DNA of 64,000 nt from Peptoclostridium litorale DSM 5388 (GCF_900141635.1 NZ_FSRH01000005.1:149505-213504), one strand, 5' to 3'. Numbered from the stretch's first letter, positions 53,594 through 62,798 are shown. The notes: generated from the sequence alone by a model not told the origin. Made by a program: numbers and translations.

Positions 53594-53630
53594 AAAGTGT
53601 CGAATAATTATATCGAGGGGAAGATGTAGT

Positions 53631-54410
53631 ATGCTTTTGGTGTGCGATGTTGGAAATACTAATACGGTTCTTGGTGTATATGATGGGGAAGAGCTTATAA
53701 AGGACTGGAGAATTAAAACTGACAAGCAAAAGACGTCAGACGAATATGGAATACTAATAAGCCAGCTTTTCAGCTATGAAGGTCTGGATCTTTCGAAAAT
53801 AGAGGATGTAATAATATCTTCAGTAGTTCCAAATGTAATGCATTCTCTGGAGAATTTCTCCATAAAATACTGTGAAAAAAAACCTCTCGTGATAGGGCCT
53901 GGAGTCAAGACGGGAATGAATATAAAATATGACAACCCAAGGCAGGTTGGAGCAGACAGGATAGTTAATGCAGTGGCGGCATATCAAAAATACGGAGGCC
54001 CCCTTGTAATAGTAGATTTTGGGACTGCAACCACATTTTGCGCGGTGTCGAAAAAGGGTGAGTACCTTGGCGGTACAATATCGCCAGGAATAAAAATATC
54101 AATTGAAGCCCTTTTCCAAAAGGCTTCAAAGCTTCCGAGAGTGGAACTTGTAAAGCCGGGAATGTCCATATGCAAAAATACTATTTCAGCGATGCAATCT
54201 GGTATAATATATGGGTACGCAGGGCTTGTGGATAGGATTGTGGATATGATGAAAATAGAGCTTGGAGACGAAAATACGAAGGTCATAGCCACAGGAGGGC
54301 TTGCGACGTTAATATCTTCTGAGACTGCTAACATAGACCATATAGACAAGTTCTTGACGCTTGAGGGTCTGAGGATAATATATGCAATGAATAAATCAAA
54401 GGTCGGGTAA
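53631..54410 (+). CDS. coaX: Type III pantothenate kinase
   Basis: The 259-residue enzyme makes 4'-phosphopantothenate, the first step to coenzyme A. It has the ASKHA fold motifs: [18 protein letters not shown] with Asp6, [21 protein letters not shown] near 95-115, [12 protein letters not shown] near 125-136 and GGTISPGI near 147. It is not inhibited by CoA in this class. ATG 53631 follows TCGAGGGGA, 37 bases after the S component gene. Confidence 0.96.
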   Translation: MLLVCDVGNTNTVLGVYDGEELIKDWRIKTDKQKTSDEYGILISQLFSYEGLDLSKIEDVIISSVVPNVMHSLENFSIKYCEKKPLVIGPGVKTGMNIKYDNPRQVGADRIVNAVAAYQKYGGPLVIVDFGTATTFCAVSKKGEYLGGTISPGIKISIEALFQKASKLPRVELVKPGMSICKNTISAMQSGIIYGYAGLVDRIVDMMKIELGDENTKVIATGGLATLISSETANIDHIDKFLTLEGLRIIYAMNKSKVG

Positions 54411-54505
54411 TGCCTGGCCTTTGTCGGCGTATTTTGTATGTTCAAGTTGGCTTGCACATGGAGTGAACATGGATTGTGAAAAGCTTGCATGGGAAGGAGA
54501 CTAAA

Positions 54506-55486
54506 TTGAAAGGCAGTATAGAAATAGGAAGAGTAAAGCTTTCAAACAGAGTATTTTTGGCGCCCATGGCGGGAGTAACAGATCTTCCGTTTAGGCTGCT
54601 TTGCAAGGAAATGGAATGTGGCCTTTTATATACGGAGATGATAAATGCAAAGGCCCTTTGCTATGATGACGAAAAGACTAAGAGTATGATAGAAATACAC
54701 AAGAGAGAACACCCGGTAGCACTTCAGATATTCGGGCACGAACCTGAATATATAAAAGGGGCCGTTGAAATATTAAACGGCCATGACAATGAAATACTGG
54801 ATATAAACATGGGATGTCCGGCGCCCAAGATAGTGAAAAACGGCGACGGGAGCGCACTTATGAAAAATCCGGATCTTGCGGGAAGGATAATGGAGGCTGC
54901 TGTTAAGGCCTCGAAAAAGCCCGTAACTGTAAAAATAAGATCAGGTTGGGATGATGAGAGCATAAATGCATGCGAGATAGCCAGAATAGCCCAGGAATGT
55001 GGAGTGAGTGCCGTGGCAGTGCACGGAAGGACGAGAGAGCAGTACTACAGCGGAAGCGCAGACTGGGACATAATCAGGATGGTAAAAGAGGTCGTTTCAA
55101 TACCCGTAATTGGAAATGGAGATATAAAGAGCGCCGATGATGCAAAAAACATGTTTAGAAAAACGCTATGCGATGCTGTGATGATAGGAAGGGGAGCCCA
55201 AGGCAATCCGTGGATATTTGGTCAGGTGAGCAGCCAGCTTGAAGGATGCGAGAAATACAGAGAGCCTGATGATATTGAAAAGATAAACACTGCAATAAGG
55301 CACCTTGAGATGGTAATGGATGTAAAGGGTGAATACAGCGCAGTGGTGGAAATGAGAAAACATCTTGGATGGTATTTGAAGGGAATGAAGGGTTCTGCAA
55401 GAGTGAGAGAAGAGATACACAAGTTTAAGACATTTGAAGATGTTACAAAAAGGCTTAGTGTATATATGGATGAGTTTAGTCTATAA
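54506..55486 (+). CDS. dusB: tRNA-dihydrouridine synthase
   Basis: The 326-residue flavoenzyme has the Dus pattern: APMAGVTDLPFRLLCKEM near 20-37, QIFGHEPEYI, DINMGCPAPKIVKNGDGSAL with the catalytic Cys near 102, KIRSGWD, HGRTREQYYSG, and NGDI plus MIGRGAQGNPWIF of the FMN phosphate site. It reduces uridine in the D-loop. TTG 54506 is chosen for its GGAAGGAGA ribosome site and family N-terminus; a frame from 54476 precedes that site. In Bacillus and clostridia dusB lies before greA and lysS or with coaX, as here. Confidence 0.94.
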   Translation: MKGSIEIGRVKLSNRVFLAPMAGVTDLPFRLLCKEMECGLLYTEMINAKALCYDDEKTKSMIEIHKREHPVALQIFGHEPEYIKGAVEILNGHDNEILDINMGCPAPKIVKNGDGSALMKNPDLAGRIMEAAVKASKKPVTVKIRSGWDDESINACEIARIAQECGVSAVAVHGRTREQYYSGSADWDIIRMVKEVVSIPVIGNGDIKSADDAKNMFRKTLCDAVMIGRGAQGNPWIFGQVSSQLEGCEKYREPDDIEKINTAIRHLEMVMDVKGEYSAVVEMRKHLGWYLKGMKGSARVREEIHKFKTFEDVTKRLSVYMDEFSL

Positions 55487-55489
55487 TTC

Positions 55490-55518
55490 TTGACATAAAA
55501 AAAATACTAATTTATAAT
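55490..55518 (+). promoter_or_regulatory. Consensus promoter of greA
   Basis: TTGACA at 55490-55495 and TATAAT at 55513-55518 with a 17-base spacer, a full sigma-A consensus. It starts 4 bases after the dusB stop. The leader to greA is about 150 bases and contains a terminator hairpin. Confidence 0.9.
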
Positions 55519-55606
55519 TCATTATAACGTATGTAAATATTATGGGAATGCGTGAAAGATAATAACAGTGTGAAATTTCCATATTTTGGTTCAAGGTTGG
55601 CTGTAA

Positions 55607-55640
55607 TGATAAAATTGTATTGATTTTATCAGTTTTTTTT
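55607..55640 (+). terminator. Terminator hairpin within the greA leader
   Basis: TGATAAAAT (55607-55615) pairs with ATTTTATCA (55623-55631) across 7 bases, followed by GT8 (T run at 55633-55640). It can end dusB transcripts, but since the greA promoter lies upstream of it, it can also attenuate greA. Confidence 0.75.
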
Positions 55641-55676
55641 GTTTAAATACAAAGGTATAGAAAGCGAGGAAGTTTT

Positions 55677-56159
55677 ATGGATTCAAACAATAAAGAAATA
55701 CTTCTTACCCAGGAAGGTTATGACAAGATAGAAAACGAGCTTGAAGTGCTAAAGACTGTGACTAGAAAAGAAGTTGCGGGAAGAATCAAAGAGGCCATAG
55801 CATTTGGAGATATATCAGAAAATGCAGAGTATGACGAGGCTAAGAATGAGCAGGCTAAGGTTGAAGAGAGAATATTAAAGCTTGAGAACATGCTTAGGAA
55901 GGCAAAGATAATAAAAGAAGAAGAAGTGGACGAAAATATGGTAACTGTAGGTTCTATAGTAAAGGTGTTCGATTATGAATTTGACGAACATGCTGAATAT
56001 ACTATAGTTGGATCTGCAGAAGCTGATCCGTATGAAAATAAAATATCTAACGAGTCTCCAGTGGGAAGCGCGCTTATAGGCAAAAGAAAAGACGAAGAAA
56101 TAGACGTACAGGTTCCAGACGGAACGGCAAGGTTTAAAATAGTAGAAATAAGAAGATAA
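55677..56159 (+). CDS. greA: Transcription elongation factor GreA
   Basis: The 160-residue protein has the N-terminal antiparallel coiled coil (~10-78, acidic tip near [16 protein letters not shown]) and the C-terminal FKBP-like domain ([19 protein letters not shown], then [16 protein letters not shown]). It stimulates RNA cleavage by stalled RNA polymerase. ATG 55677 follows GCGAGGAAG. It is 19 bases upstream of lysS and shares its transcript. Confidence 0.97.
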   Translation: MDSNNKEILLTQEGYDKIENELEVLKTVTRKEVAGRIKEAIAFGDISENAEYDEAKNEQAKVEERILKLENMLRKAKIIKEEEVDENMVTVGSIVKVFDYEFDEHAEYTIVGSAEADPYENKISNESPVGSALIGKRKDEEIDVQVPDGTARFKIVEIRR

Positions 56160-56178
56160 GCATGTGGAGGTGCCGTAA

Positions 56179-57657
56179 TTGTCAGAAGAATTGAATTTAA
56201 ATGAAATGCTCCAAATAAGAAGGGAAAAACTTAAAAATCTACAGGATACCAATAGGGATCCTTTTAAAAATGAAAAATATGATATAACAGCATATTCTGA
56301 AGATATAAAGCAAAATATAGAAGCGATGCAGGGACAAAATGTATGCCTGGCGGGCCGTATAATGAGCAAGAGGGGTCACGGAAAGACAACATTCATGGAT
56401 ATTCAGGATTCGCAGGGAAGAATGCAGCTTTATGTAAAACTGGATGCTCTTGGAGAAGATGAATACAACATATTCAAAACTTACGACATAGGTGACATAG
56501 TGGGCGCTGAAGGCGAAGTATTCATAACCCAAAAGGGCGAAATATCAATAAAAGCTCAAAATATAAAGCTTCTTTCAAAATCGCTTCAGATACTTCCGGA
56601 AAAATTCCATGGGCTAAAGGACCCGGATCTTAGATACAGACAAAGATATGTAGATCTTATAGTAAATCCGGAGGTCAAGGAGAAATTTGTAACTAGAAGC
56701 AAGGCTATGAAGGCTGTCAGAGAGTATCTTGACGAGAGAGGCTTTCTTGAAGTTGAAACTCCGATACTAAACACAATAGCTGGTGGAGCGTCGGCAAAAC
56801 CTTTCATAACTCACCATAACACTCTAGACATAGATATGTACCTTAGGATAGCAAACGAACTTTACCTTAAAAGGCTTATAGTTGGAGGCTTTGACAAGGT
56901 ATACGAGATGGGAAGAATGTTCAGGAACGAAGGAATGTCTATAAAGCACAACCCTGAATATACAGCTATAGAGCTTTACCAGGCTTATGCAGATTACAAC
57001 GACATGATGACAATAACTGAGAACATAGTTGCATACATGGCTGAAAAAGCTCTTGGAACTACAAAGATAAACTACCAGGGAAAAGAGATAGACCTTACTC
57101 CTCCCTGGAGAAGACTGAGCATGAAAGATGCTGTCAAGGAATACACTGGAATAGATTTTGACGATATAAAGTCGGATGAAGAAGCCTATGAAATAGCCCA
57201 AAAGAAAGGCCTTGAGCTTAGAAAAGGGCTTACAAAGGGACACATACTAAGCGAGGTGTTCGAAGAGTTCTGTGAAGAACACCTTACTCAGCCTACATTC
57301 ATAACTCACCATCCGGTTGAGATATCACCTCTTGCCAAGAGAAATCCTGAGGATCCTACTATAACAAACAGATTTGAGGCGTTTGTTAACACTTGGGAAA
57401 TAGCAAATGCGTTCTCTGAGCTTAACGACCCTATAGACCAAAGGGGAAGATTTATGGATCAGCTAAAGCAAAGAGAACTTGGAGATGAAGAGGCCCAGAT
57501 GCTGGATGAAGACTTCCTGAATGCCATAGAGGTTGGACTTCCGCCAACAGGAGGACTTGGAATAGGAATTGACAGGGTTATAATGCTTCTTACGGACTCG
57601 TCTTCAATAAGGGACGTAATACTGTTCCCAACTATGAAGCCTGTTGAAAACAGATAA
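56179..57657 (+). CDS. lysS: Lysyl-tRNA synthetase, class II
   Basis: The 492-residue enzyme has an N-terminal OB-fold anticodon-binding domain (~55-160, [20 protein letters not shown]) and the class II catalytic core: motif 1 near 190 ([20 protein letters not shown]), motif 2 near 253 ([19 protein letters not shown]), and motif 3 near 463 ([17 protein letters not shown]). TTG 56179 follows TGTGGAGGTG. No T-box leader is present; it is driven with greA. Confidence 0.97.
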   Translation: MSEELNLNEMLQIRREKLKNLQDTNRDPFKNEKYDITAYSEDIKQNIEAMQGQNVCLAGRIMSKRGHGKTTFMDIQDSQGRMQLYVKLDALGEDEYNIFKTYDIGDIVGAEGEVFITQKGEISIKAQNIKLLSKSLQILPEKFHGLKDPDLRYRQRYVDLIVNPEVKEKFVTRSKAMKAVREYLDERGFLEVETPILNTIAGGASAKPFITHHNTLDIDMYLRIANELYLKRLIVGGFDKVYEMGRMFRNEGMSIKHNPEYTAIELYQAYADYNDMMTITENIVAYMAEKALGTTKINYQGKEIDLTPPWRRLSMKDAVKEYTGIDFDDIKSDEEAYEIAQKKGLELRKGLTKGHILSEVFEEFCEEHLTQPTFITHHPVEISPLAKRNPEDPTITNRFEAFVNTWEIANAFSELNDPIDQRGRFMDQLKQRELGDEEAQMLDEDFLNAIEVGLPPTGGLGIGIDRVIMLLTDSSSIRDVILFPTMKPVENR

Positions 57658-57692
57658 GAATACAAAAAAATATAATTGGAATTTAAAATATA

Positions 57693-57733
57693 TTAAATAC
57701 CCCTGTTTATTGCTTATGGACAGGGGTATTTAA
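57693..57733. terminator. Terminator after greA-lysS
   Basis: TTAAATACCCCTG pairs with CAGGGGTATTTAA across 15 bases. Confidence 0.8.
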
Positions 57734-57881
57734 CTATTTATAGGTCTTTATGGCTGTGTTTGTCGAAACTCTTTATTTTAAGGTTTTTTTTTGGTATATT
57801 AATATAAAATTAATAAAAATTCAATGGGAATTTAAAGTTGAAATTCAAATTAAAGGTAACAGCATAGAATTGGGAGGTGCA

Positions 57882-58112
57882 ATGTTAATGCTAAGTTGGA
57901 TTTGTCTTATATGTATTCTTTTGCTTGTGGGTAAGATGATGTGTTTTTTTTCGATGAGTGCTCTTTTAGAATTGCACAGTGAAAAAGCTGCTGTCAAAAA
58001 TAAAAAGACAAGGAAGAGAAGGGCGCCTTCCGCTGAAAAAGGCTATGCTGCTACGGGTACATACGGTAAAATATATGAAACGGGTCACATAAAAAGCAAA
58101 AGAAGCATCTAG
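57882..58112 (+). CDS. Small N-terminally anchored basic membrane protein
   Basis: A 76-residue protein of unknown function. Residues 4-30 form one membrane helix (MLSWICLICILLLVGKMM); the rest is basic (KNKKTRKRRAPSAEKG) with a Tyr/Gly-rich end. ATG 57882 is chosen because GGGAGGTG lies 5-8 bases before; a longer frame from 57750 lacks a ribosome site. Its stop sits within the terminator loop at 58101-58123. I cannot assign a family. Confidence 0.65.
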   Translation: MLMLSWICLICILLLVGKMMCFFSMSALLELHSEKAAVKNKKTRKRRAPSAEKGYAATGTYGKIYETGHIKSKRSI

Positions 58113-58130
58113 ACGATGCTTCTTTTTTTA
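58101..58130. terminator. Bidirectional terminator between small protein and aminotransferase
   Basis: AGAAGCATC pairs with GATGCTTCT across 5 bases, followed by T7. It serves both convergent genes. Confidence 0.88.
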
Positions 58131-59306
58131 TAGGGATTCTATGAATTTTTTTATCTTTGAAATTCCTCTAGTAAGTTCCTCGTTGCTGCATGCATAGCAC
58201 AGTCTTATAAAGTCGTCTGTTCCAAATGCCATTCCTGGAACCACGGCAACTCCCTCTTTTTCAAGAAGCTGATTGCAAAACTCCATTGAAAGGCTTTCAG
58301 AGTTTTTAAACTTTTCTTTAAACGATGAGATATCCATGAATATATAGAAAGCGCCATCAGGTTCTATATATCCGACTCCATCTATTTCGTTTACAAGAGA
58401 TATTGCAAGGTCCCTTCTGCTCTTGAACACACTTACCATTTCATCCATGTCTTCGTCGCATTTTACAAGTGCGCCAAGTGCTGCGTACTGTGAAATTGTG
58501 CTTGGATGTGAAACCAGGTGGCCCTGTATTGAAGATATTGCCTTTGCTATTTTAGAGTTTGAGGCCGTATAGCCCACTCTCCAGCCTGTCATTGATGCGG
58601 ATTTTGAAAAACCATTTACTGTTATTGTCATATTTTTTATCTTGTCAGACAGAGAAGCTACGCTTGTGAAAGGACAGTCATAATGTATTTTTTCGTATAT
58701 CTCATCTGCAAGTATTATTATTCCCCTTTCAACACAGAAGTTTACAAGCACCTCAAGCTCGTCTTTAGAGTATATTGCACCAGTAGGGTTTGAAGGGTTT
58801 GAAAGTATTATAAGTTTTGTATTCTTGCTCACAAGCTTTTCAAGGTCTGAAGGTGTCACCTTGAAGTTGTTGTTTTTGTCAGTATCGACAAATACGGGAA
58901 CTCCGCCTACAAGCTTTACGGTTTCAGGGTAGCTCACCCAGTAAGGTTTTGGTATAAGGACTTCCTCACCTGGATTTACAACAGCCATAAGGGCGTTTGT
59001 AATTGCATGCTTGGCGCCGCTTGAAACTACTATCTGATCCAGCGTGTATGAAATATTGTTTTCATTTTGAAGTTTGTCTGATATCGCCTGTCTAAGCTCT
59101 ATTAGACCTGTGACTTTGTCATACCTTGTCTTGTTGTGGATTATGGCCTCTACGGCAGTATATTTTGCTTTTTCAGGGGTTGTAAAGTCAGGTTCACCTA
59201 CGCTGAGATTTATTATGTCGATGCCTTGCTCTTTTAGCTGGGAAACCTTGGTATTTATGCCTATTGTAAGTGACGGGGTGATGTTCATGGCTCTGTTAGA
59301 AAGCAT
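58128..59306 (-). CDS. PLP-dependent aminotransferase class I, aspartate aminotransferase-like
   Basis: The 392-residue enzyme is a fold-type I aminotransferase of subgroup I-gamma/Ib: INLSVGEPDFTTPEKAK near 33-49, SSGAKHAITNAL for PLP binding, SNPSNPTGAIYSKDEL near 165-180, the Schiff-base Lys in NGFSKSASMTGWRVGY near 230-245, and an Arg near the C-terminus (FIRLCYA). It most likely exchanges amino groups between aspartate and 2-oxoglutarate; tyrosine or alanine substrates cannot be excluded. ATG 59306 follows AAAGGAGGAA. It is divergent from the YdjM-like gene and shares its promoter region. Confidence 0.92.
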   Translation of the reverse strand: MLSNRAMNITPSLTIGINTKVSQLKEQGIDIINLSVGEPDFTTPEKAKYTAVEAIIHNKTRYDKVTGLIELRQAISDKLQNENNISYTLDQIVVSSGAKHAITNALMAVVNPGEEVLIPKPYWVSYPETVKLVGGVPVFVDTDKNNNFKVTPSDLEKLVSKNTKLIILSNPSNPTGAIYSKDELEVLVNFCVERGIIILADEIYEKIHYDCPFTSVASLSDKIKNMTITVNGFSKSASMTGWRVGYTASNSKIAKAISSIQGHLVSHPSTISQYAALGALVKCDEDMDEMVSVFKSRRDLAISLVNEIDGVGYIEPDGAFYIFMDISSFKEKFKNSESLSMEFCNQLLEKEGVAVVPGMAFGTDDFIRLCYACSNEELTRGISKIKKFIESL

Positions 59307-59378
59307 GATGTATTTCCTCCTTTAGCAGCTATTGAATTTTTAAAACACAACGGTATGTGTTTTAATGTGATAAAGTAA

Positions 59379-59407
59379 ATTATAAAGCAAAAAAATATTT
59401 TTGCAAA
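59379..59407 (-). promoter_or_regulatory. Promoter of the aminotransferase gene
   Basis: Read on the minus strand: TTTGCA at 59407-59402 and TATAAT at 59384-59379, spacer 17 bases. Confidence 0.75.
59387..59404. promoter_or_regulatory. Dyad overlapping the two divergent -35 elements
   Basis: GCAAAAA at 59387-59393 and TTTTTGC at 59398-59404 form 7-bp arms around AATA. It lies under both the minus- and plus-strand -35 boxes and could be an operator or a result of the A/T-rich promoter design. Confidence 0.4.
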
Positions 59408-59428
59408 GCAAAAAGTAGACTTTATAAT
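59400..59428 (+). promoter_or_regulatory. Promoter of the YdjM-like gene
   Basis: TTTGCA at 59400-59405 and TATAAT at 59423-59428, spacer 17 bases; overlaps the -35 of the divergent promoter. Confidence 0.7.
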
Positions 59429-59482
59429 GGGCGCTAGTATGTAGTAATATGGGTATGAGATTAAAGCGAAGGAGTATTGAAA

Positions 59483-60070
59483 ATGATGACAAAAACTCAC
59501 ATATCAGTAGGCTGTGCAGTGGGACTTGCTGTAGCAAAAGCGCTTGGAATGCATCCAGGACCTGAATACATAACGGCCATAGCCATAGGGAGCATGCTTC
59601 CGGATATAGACCATCCTGGGTCGAAAATAAACAGAAAGATACTTCCAAGATCAAAAAAAATAGACAAGATGGCAGTATATACAATAATGGCGATTGTTGC
59701 AGGATATCTCTATTTGAAAAACAGCAACATGGGATTTGCGCTCTATACGATACCCTTATTTTTGATGATAGCATTTTCAAAGCACAGAGGAATAACCCAC
59801 AGCATATTGGGAAGTGGCATATTCATATTTTCCATATACAGCATATCGAATGAACTGGGAAGAGGGATTTTAGCGATTCCATTTGCATTGGGATATTTAA
59901 TGCATATAGTATCAGACATGCTTACAAGCGCAGGGGTTCAGCTTTTTTATCCTGCGAAAAAGAGGATTAAGTTTTTATTCAGGTTCAAGACAAACAGCAC
60001 TTTTGAAAAGGTACTAATGTACATTGCAACTGCAGTATCAATATATATGGGTTTGCAGTGTATTTTTTAA
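59483..60070 (+). CDS. YdjM-like membrane-bound metal-dependent hydrolase family protein (DUF457)
   Basis: The 195-residue protein has about four to five hydrophobic segments and the family's acidic/His motifs: KTHISVGCAVG at the start, GSMLPDIDHPGSKI near 37-50, HRGITHSILGS near 93-103, and GYLMHIVSDMLTSAGVQLFYP near 136-156. These suggest a membrane metal site; the reaction is unknown, and YdjM/YfhO family members are damage- or stress-linked in some bacteria. ATG 59483 follows AAGGAG with 8-base spacing. Confidence 0.82.
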   Translation: MMTKTHISVGCAVGLAVAKALGMHPGPEYITAIAIGSMLPDIDHPGSKINRKILPRSKKIDKMAVYTIMAIVAGYLYLKNSNMGFALYTIPLFLMIAFSKHRGITHSILGSGIFIFSIYSISNELGRGILAIPFALGYLMHIVSDMLTSAGVQLFYPAKKRIKFLFRFKTNSTFEKVLMYIATAVSIYMGLQCIF

Positions 60071-60293
60071 ATTGATTGAACTATGGGCTGTATTAGTGGC
60101 TATATGAGCATATCGTAAGTATTATATGGAAAAATAAAATGAAAATAGATAAAAAATCCTACCGGAGATTTGAAGCGGTTGATAACACTATGTTTGAGGG
60201 GATTCCCAAAATGAGAAATATTGAAATTTCAATGTATACAGTGATTTGATTTATATTCAAAAAACTGATAAGCTATTTATTGAAATAGAGAGG
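60071..60293. other. Intergenic stretch before nrdD, no assigned gene
   Basis: AT-rich. A 36-codon frame from ATG 60139 to TGA 60247-60249 has no good ribosome site, so I do not call it a gene. Confidence 0.3.
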
Positions 60294-60329
60294 GCCTTTT
60301 TGAAATAATAAAAAAAGGCGATTTTTTTT
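60294..60329 (+). terminator. Terminator upstream of the nrdD promoter
   Basis: GCCTTTTT (60294-60301) pairs with AAAAAGGC (60312-60319), followed by a T8 run at 60322-60329. Confidence 0.75.
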
Positions 60330-60337
60330 GTTATCTG

Positions 60338-60383
60338 CATCTATATATAGTGTATAAATAGAATGGGCACACAATATAGTGTG
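60338..60383 (+). promoter_or_regulatory. Candidate NrdR boxes upstream of nrdD
   Basis: Bases 60338-60353 (CATCTATATATAGTGT) match the NrdR consensus ACACWATATATWGTGT at 13 of 16 positions. A second near-palindrome, CACACAATATAGTGTG at 60368-60383, has the right ends but a two-base shorter centre. They lie about 29-30 bases apart and 45 to 90 bases before the start, as NrdR boxes often do. Confidence 0.5.
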
Positions 60384-60428
60384 GATATCTTGTGGATGGT
60401 GTGGATAAGTAAGGAAGGAGTTTTGAAA

Positions 60429-62798
60429 TTGATTGAAAAGATAAGAAAAAGAGACGGGAGAATAATTCCCTTTAACAAAGAGAAAATAACTAGAGCGATA
60501 TATCTTGCCGCGTGTGAGGCTGCAAAAAAAGAGGACAAGCCTGCAGACTACAATAAGGCTGACATTATAGCAGATGAGGTTGTAAAGTTTTTAAATAGAA
60601 GCTTCGCGGGTCAAATACCTACAGTTGAAGATGTACAGGATTCTGTTGTAAGAACTCTTATAAAGACCGGCCATGCAAAGACTAGTGAGCTTTATATACT
60701 TTACAGGGGCGAAAGAAACAGAATAAGGGATTCTAAAAACAGGCTCATGAAGGACATACACAAAATAACATTCCTGGATTCGGGAGATGCTGACATAAAA
60801 AGAGAAAATGCAAATATAGACGGAAACACTCCTATGGGAATAATGCTTCAGTACGGGAGCACAGTGTCGAAGGAATTTTGCAAGAAGTTTGTAATAAAGC
60901 CTGAACATGCAATGGCACATGAAAGAGGAGACATACATATACACGACATGGACTTTTTGAACATGGGAACTACTACATGCTGCCAGATAGACATTTCAAA
61001 GCTTTTTGAAAACGGATTTTCAACTGGTCATGGATATTTGAGAGAGCCAAATGACATACTGAGCTATTCGGCTCTTGCGGCAATAGCGATTCAGGCAAAC
61101 CAGAACGACCAGCATGGAGGCCAGTCGATACCTAAATTTGACTTTGACATGGCGAAGGGTGTAATAAAGACATTCAGAAAGAAAATGAAGGACAATGTAT
61201 CGAAATACCTTGAAATAGAATTTGACATGGATGATGACTCTACAAGGGGAATAATTTCAAGTGTGTATGAAAGCTACGGAGATATAGAGTCCATAGAGTT
61301 TTCAGATGAGCAAAAGGAAGGTTTCATAAGCGCACTGAAAGTTGCAATAGCGCAGGCTGTAGGCTCAGCTGAGGGTCTGGACGAAAAGGCTGCAAAGGCA
61401 TTTGAATTTGCATGCAGGAGATCAACTAAAGAGATAGAAAAGCAGACATACCAGGCTATGGAGGCTTTTGTGCACAACCTTAACACCATGCATTCGAGAG
61501 CAGGAGCACAGGTTCCGTTTTCTAGCATAAACTTTGGAACAGACATGTCTCCTGAGGGAAGGCTTGTTTCAAAGAATCTTATGCTTGCACAGGAAAGCGG
61601 TCTTGGAAATGGAGAGACTCCTATATTCCCTATACTCATATTCAAGGTTAAAGATGGAATAAACCTTAAAAAGGGAGATCCTAACTTCGACTTGTTTGAA
61701 ATTGCATGTAGAGTTTCAGCTAAGAGGCTTTTCCCGAATTTCAGTTTCCTGGATGCTCCTTTCAACAAGCAGTACTACAAAGAGGGAGACCACAATACCG
61801 AGGTTACCTATATGGGCTGCAGAACAAGGGTTATGGGGAATATATTCGGGGAAGAGGTTGCAACTGGAAGAGGTAACATATCATTCTCATCTGTAAATCT
61901 TCCGAGGCTTGGGATAAAGCACGGAATAGCATCAGGAAGGACAGAGCCTGATATGGAAGGTTTTTATATGGAACTGGACGAAAAGATAGACACAGTTATA
62001 AACCAGCTTATAGAAAGATTCGAGATACAAGGGAGCAAAAAAGTGAAGAACTTCCCATTCCTCATGGGTCAGGGAGCTTGGATACATTCTGATGAGCTTG
62101 GACCTGAAGACACTATAAGAGACGTGATAAAACATGGAAGCCTTACGCTTGGATTCATAGGTCTTGCAGAGACCGTAAAGGCACTTACTGGAGAACACCA
62201 CGGAGAAAGTGAAAAGGCTCAAGAACTTGGACTTAAAATAACAAGGTATATGAGAAAGAGAATGGACGAGGCAAGCAAGGAGCATAACCTGAATTTTGCG
62301 CTTATCGCCACACCGGCAGAAGGGCTTTCGGGAAGATTTGTGAATATGGACAGAAGCATGTTTGGAGAGATAGAAGGGGTTACTGACAAGGAATACTACA
62401 CTAACTCATTCCACATACCAGTAGGATACAAGCTTAGTGCATTTGACAAGATAGACAAGGAGGCTCCATATCATGAAATTACAAATGGAGGCCATATATC
62501 ATATATAGAACTTGACGGAGATCCAAGCCAGAACCTTGAGGCTTTTGTAAGCATAGTTCAGCATATGGCAAAGAGCGGCATAGGATACGGTTCTATAAAC
62601 CACCCGGTAGACAGATGCCCATCTTGCGGATATACAGGTATAATAGGAGACATATGCCCTGCATGCGGAGTCAAAGACGGCAGTGGCGAAGTGTATTTTG
62701 AAAGAATAAGAAGAATAACTGGATACCTTGTAGGCACAGTAGACAGATTCAATAATGCTAAGAGGGCGGAAGTAAAAGATAGAGTAAAACACGCATAG
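60429..62798 (+). CDS. nrdD: Anaerobic ribonucleoside-triphosphate reductase, large subunit
   Basis: The 789-residue class III reductase makes deoxynucleotides without oxygen. It has an N-terminal ATP-cone (~1-95, EKIRKRDGRIIPFNKEKITR), the catalytic barrel, a zinc site with two CPxCG pairs (CPSCGYTG and CPACGVKD near 735-755), and the glycyl radical Gly765 in RRITGYLVGT. TTG 60429 is chosen (8 bases after AAGGAAGGAG); TTG 60423 is too close to it. It is followed by nrdG after 119 bases with a hairpin between. Confidence 0.96.
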   Translation: MIEKIRKRDGRIIPFNKEKITRAIYLAACEAAKKEDKPADYNKADIIADEVVKFLNRSFAGQIPTVEDVQDSVVRTLIKTGHAKTSELYILYRGERNRIRDSKNRLMKDIHKITFLDSGDADIKRENANIDGNTPMGIMLQYGSTVSKEFCKKFVIKPEHAMAHERGDIHIHDMDFLNMGTTTCCQIDISKLFENGFSTGHGYLREPNDILSYSALAAIAIQANQNDQHGGQSIPKFDFDMAKGVIKTFRKKMKDNVSKYLEIEFDMDDDSTRGIISSVYESYGDIESIEFSDEQKEGFISALKVAIAQAVGSAEGLDEKAAKAFEFACRRSTKEIEKQTYQAMEAFVHNLNTMHSRAGAQVPFSSINFGTDMSPEGRLVSKNLMLAQESGLGNGETPIFPILIFKVKDGINLKKGDPNFDLFEIACRVSAKRLFPNFSFLDAPFNKQYYKEGDHNTEVTYMGCRTRVMGNIFGEEVATGRGNISFSSVNLPRLGIKHGIASGRTEPDMEGFYMELDEKIDTVINQLIERFEIQGSKKVKNFPFLMGQGAWIHSDELGPEDTIRDVIKHGSLTLGFIGLAETVKALTGEHHGESEKAQELGLKITRYMRKRMDEASKEHNLNFALIATPAEGLSGRFVNMDRSMFGEIEGVTDKEYYTNSFHIPVGYKLSAFDKIDKEAPYHEITNGGHISYIELDGDPSQNLEAFVSIVQHMAKSGIGYGSINHPVDRCPSCGYTGIIGDICPACGVKDGSGEVYFERIRRITGYLVGTVDRFNNAKRAEVKDRVKHA

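Noticed and set aside
60139..60249. 36-codon frame before nrdD
   Set aside because: No adequate ribosome site and no recognisable sequence.
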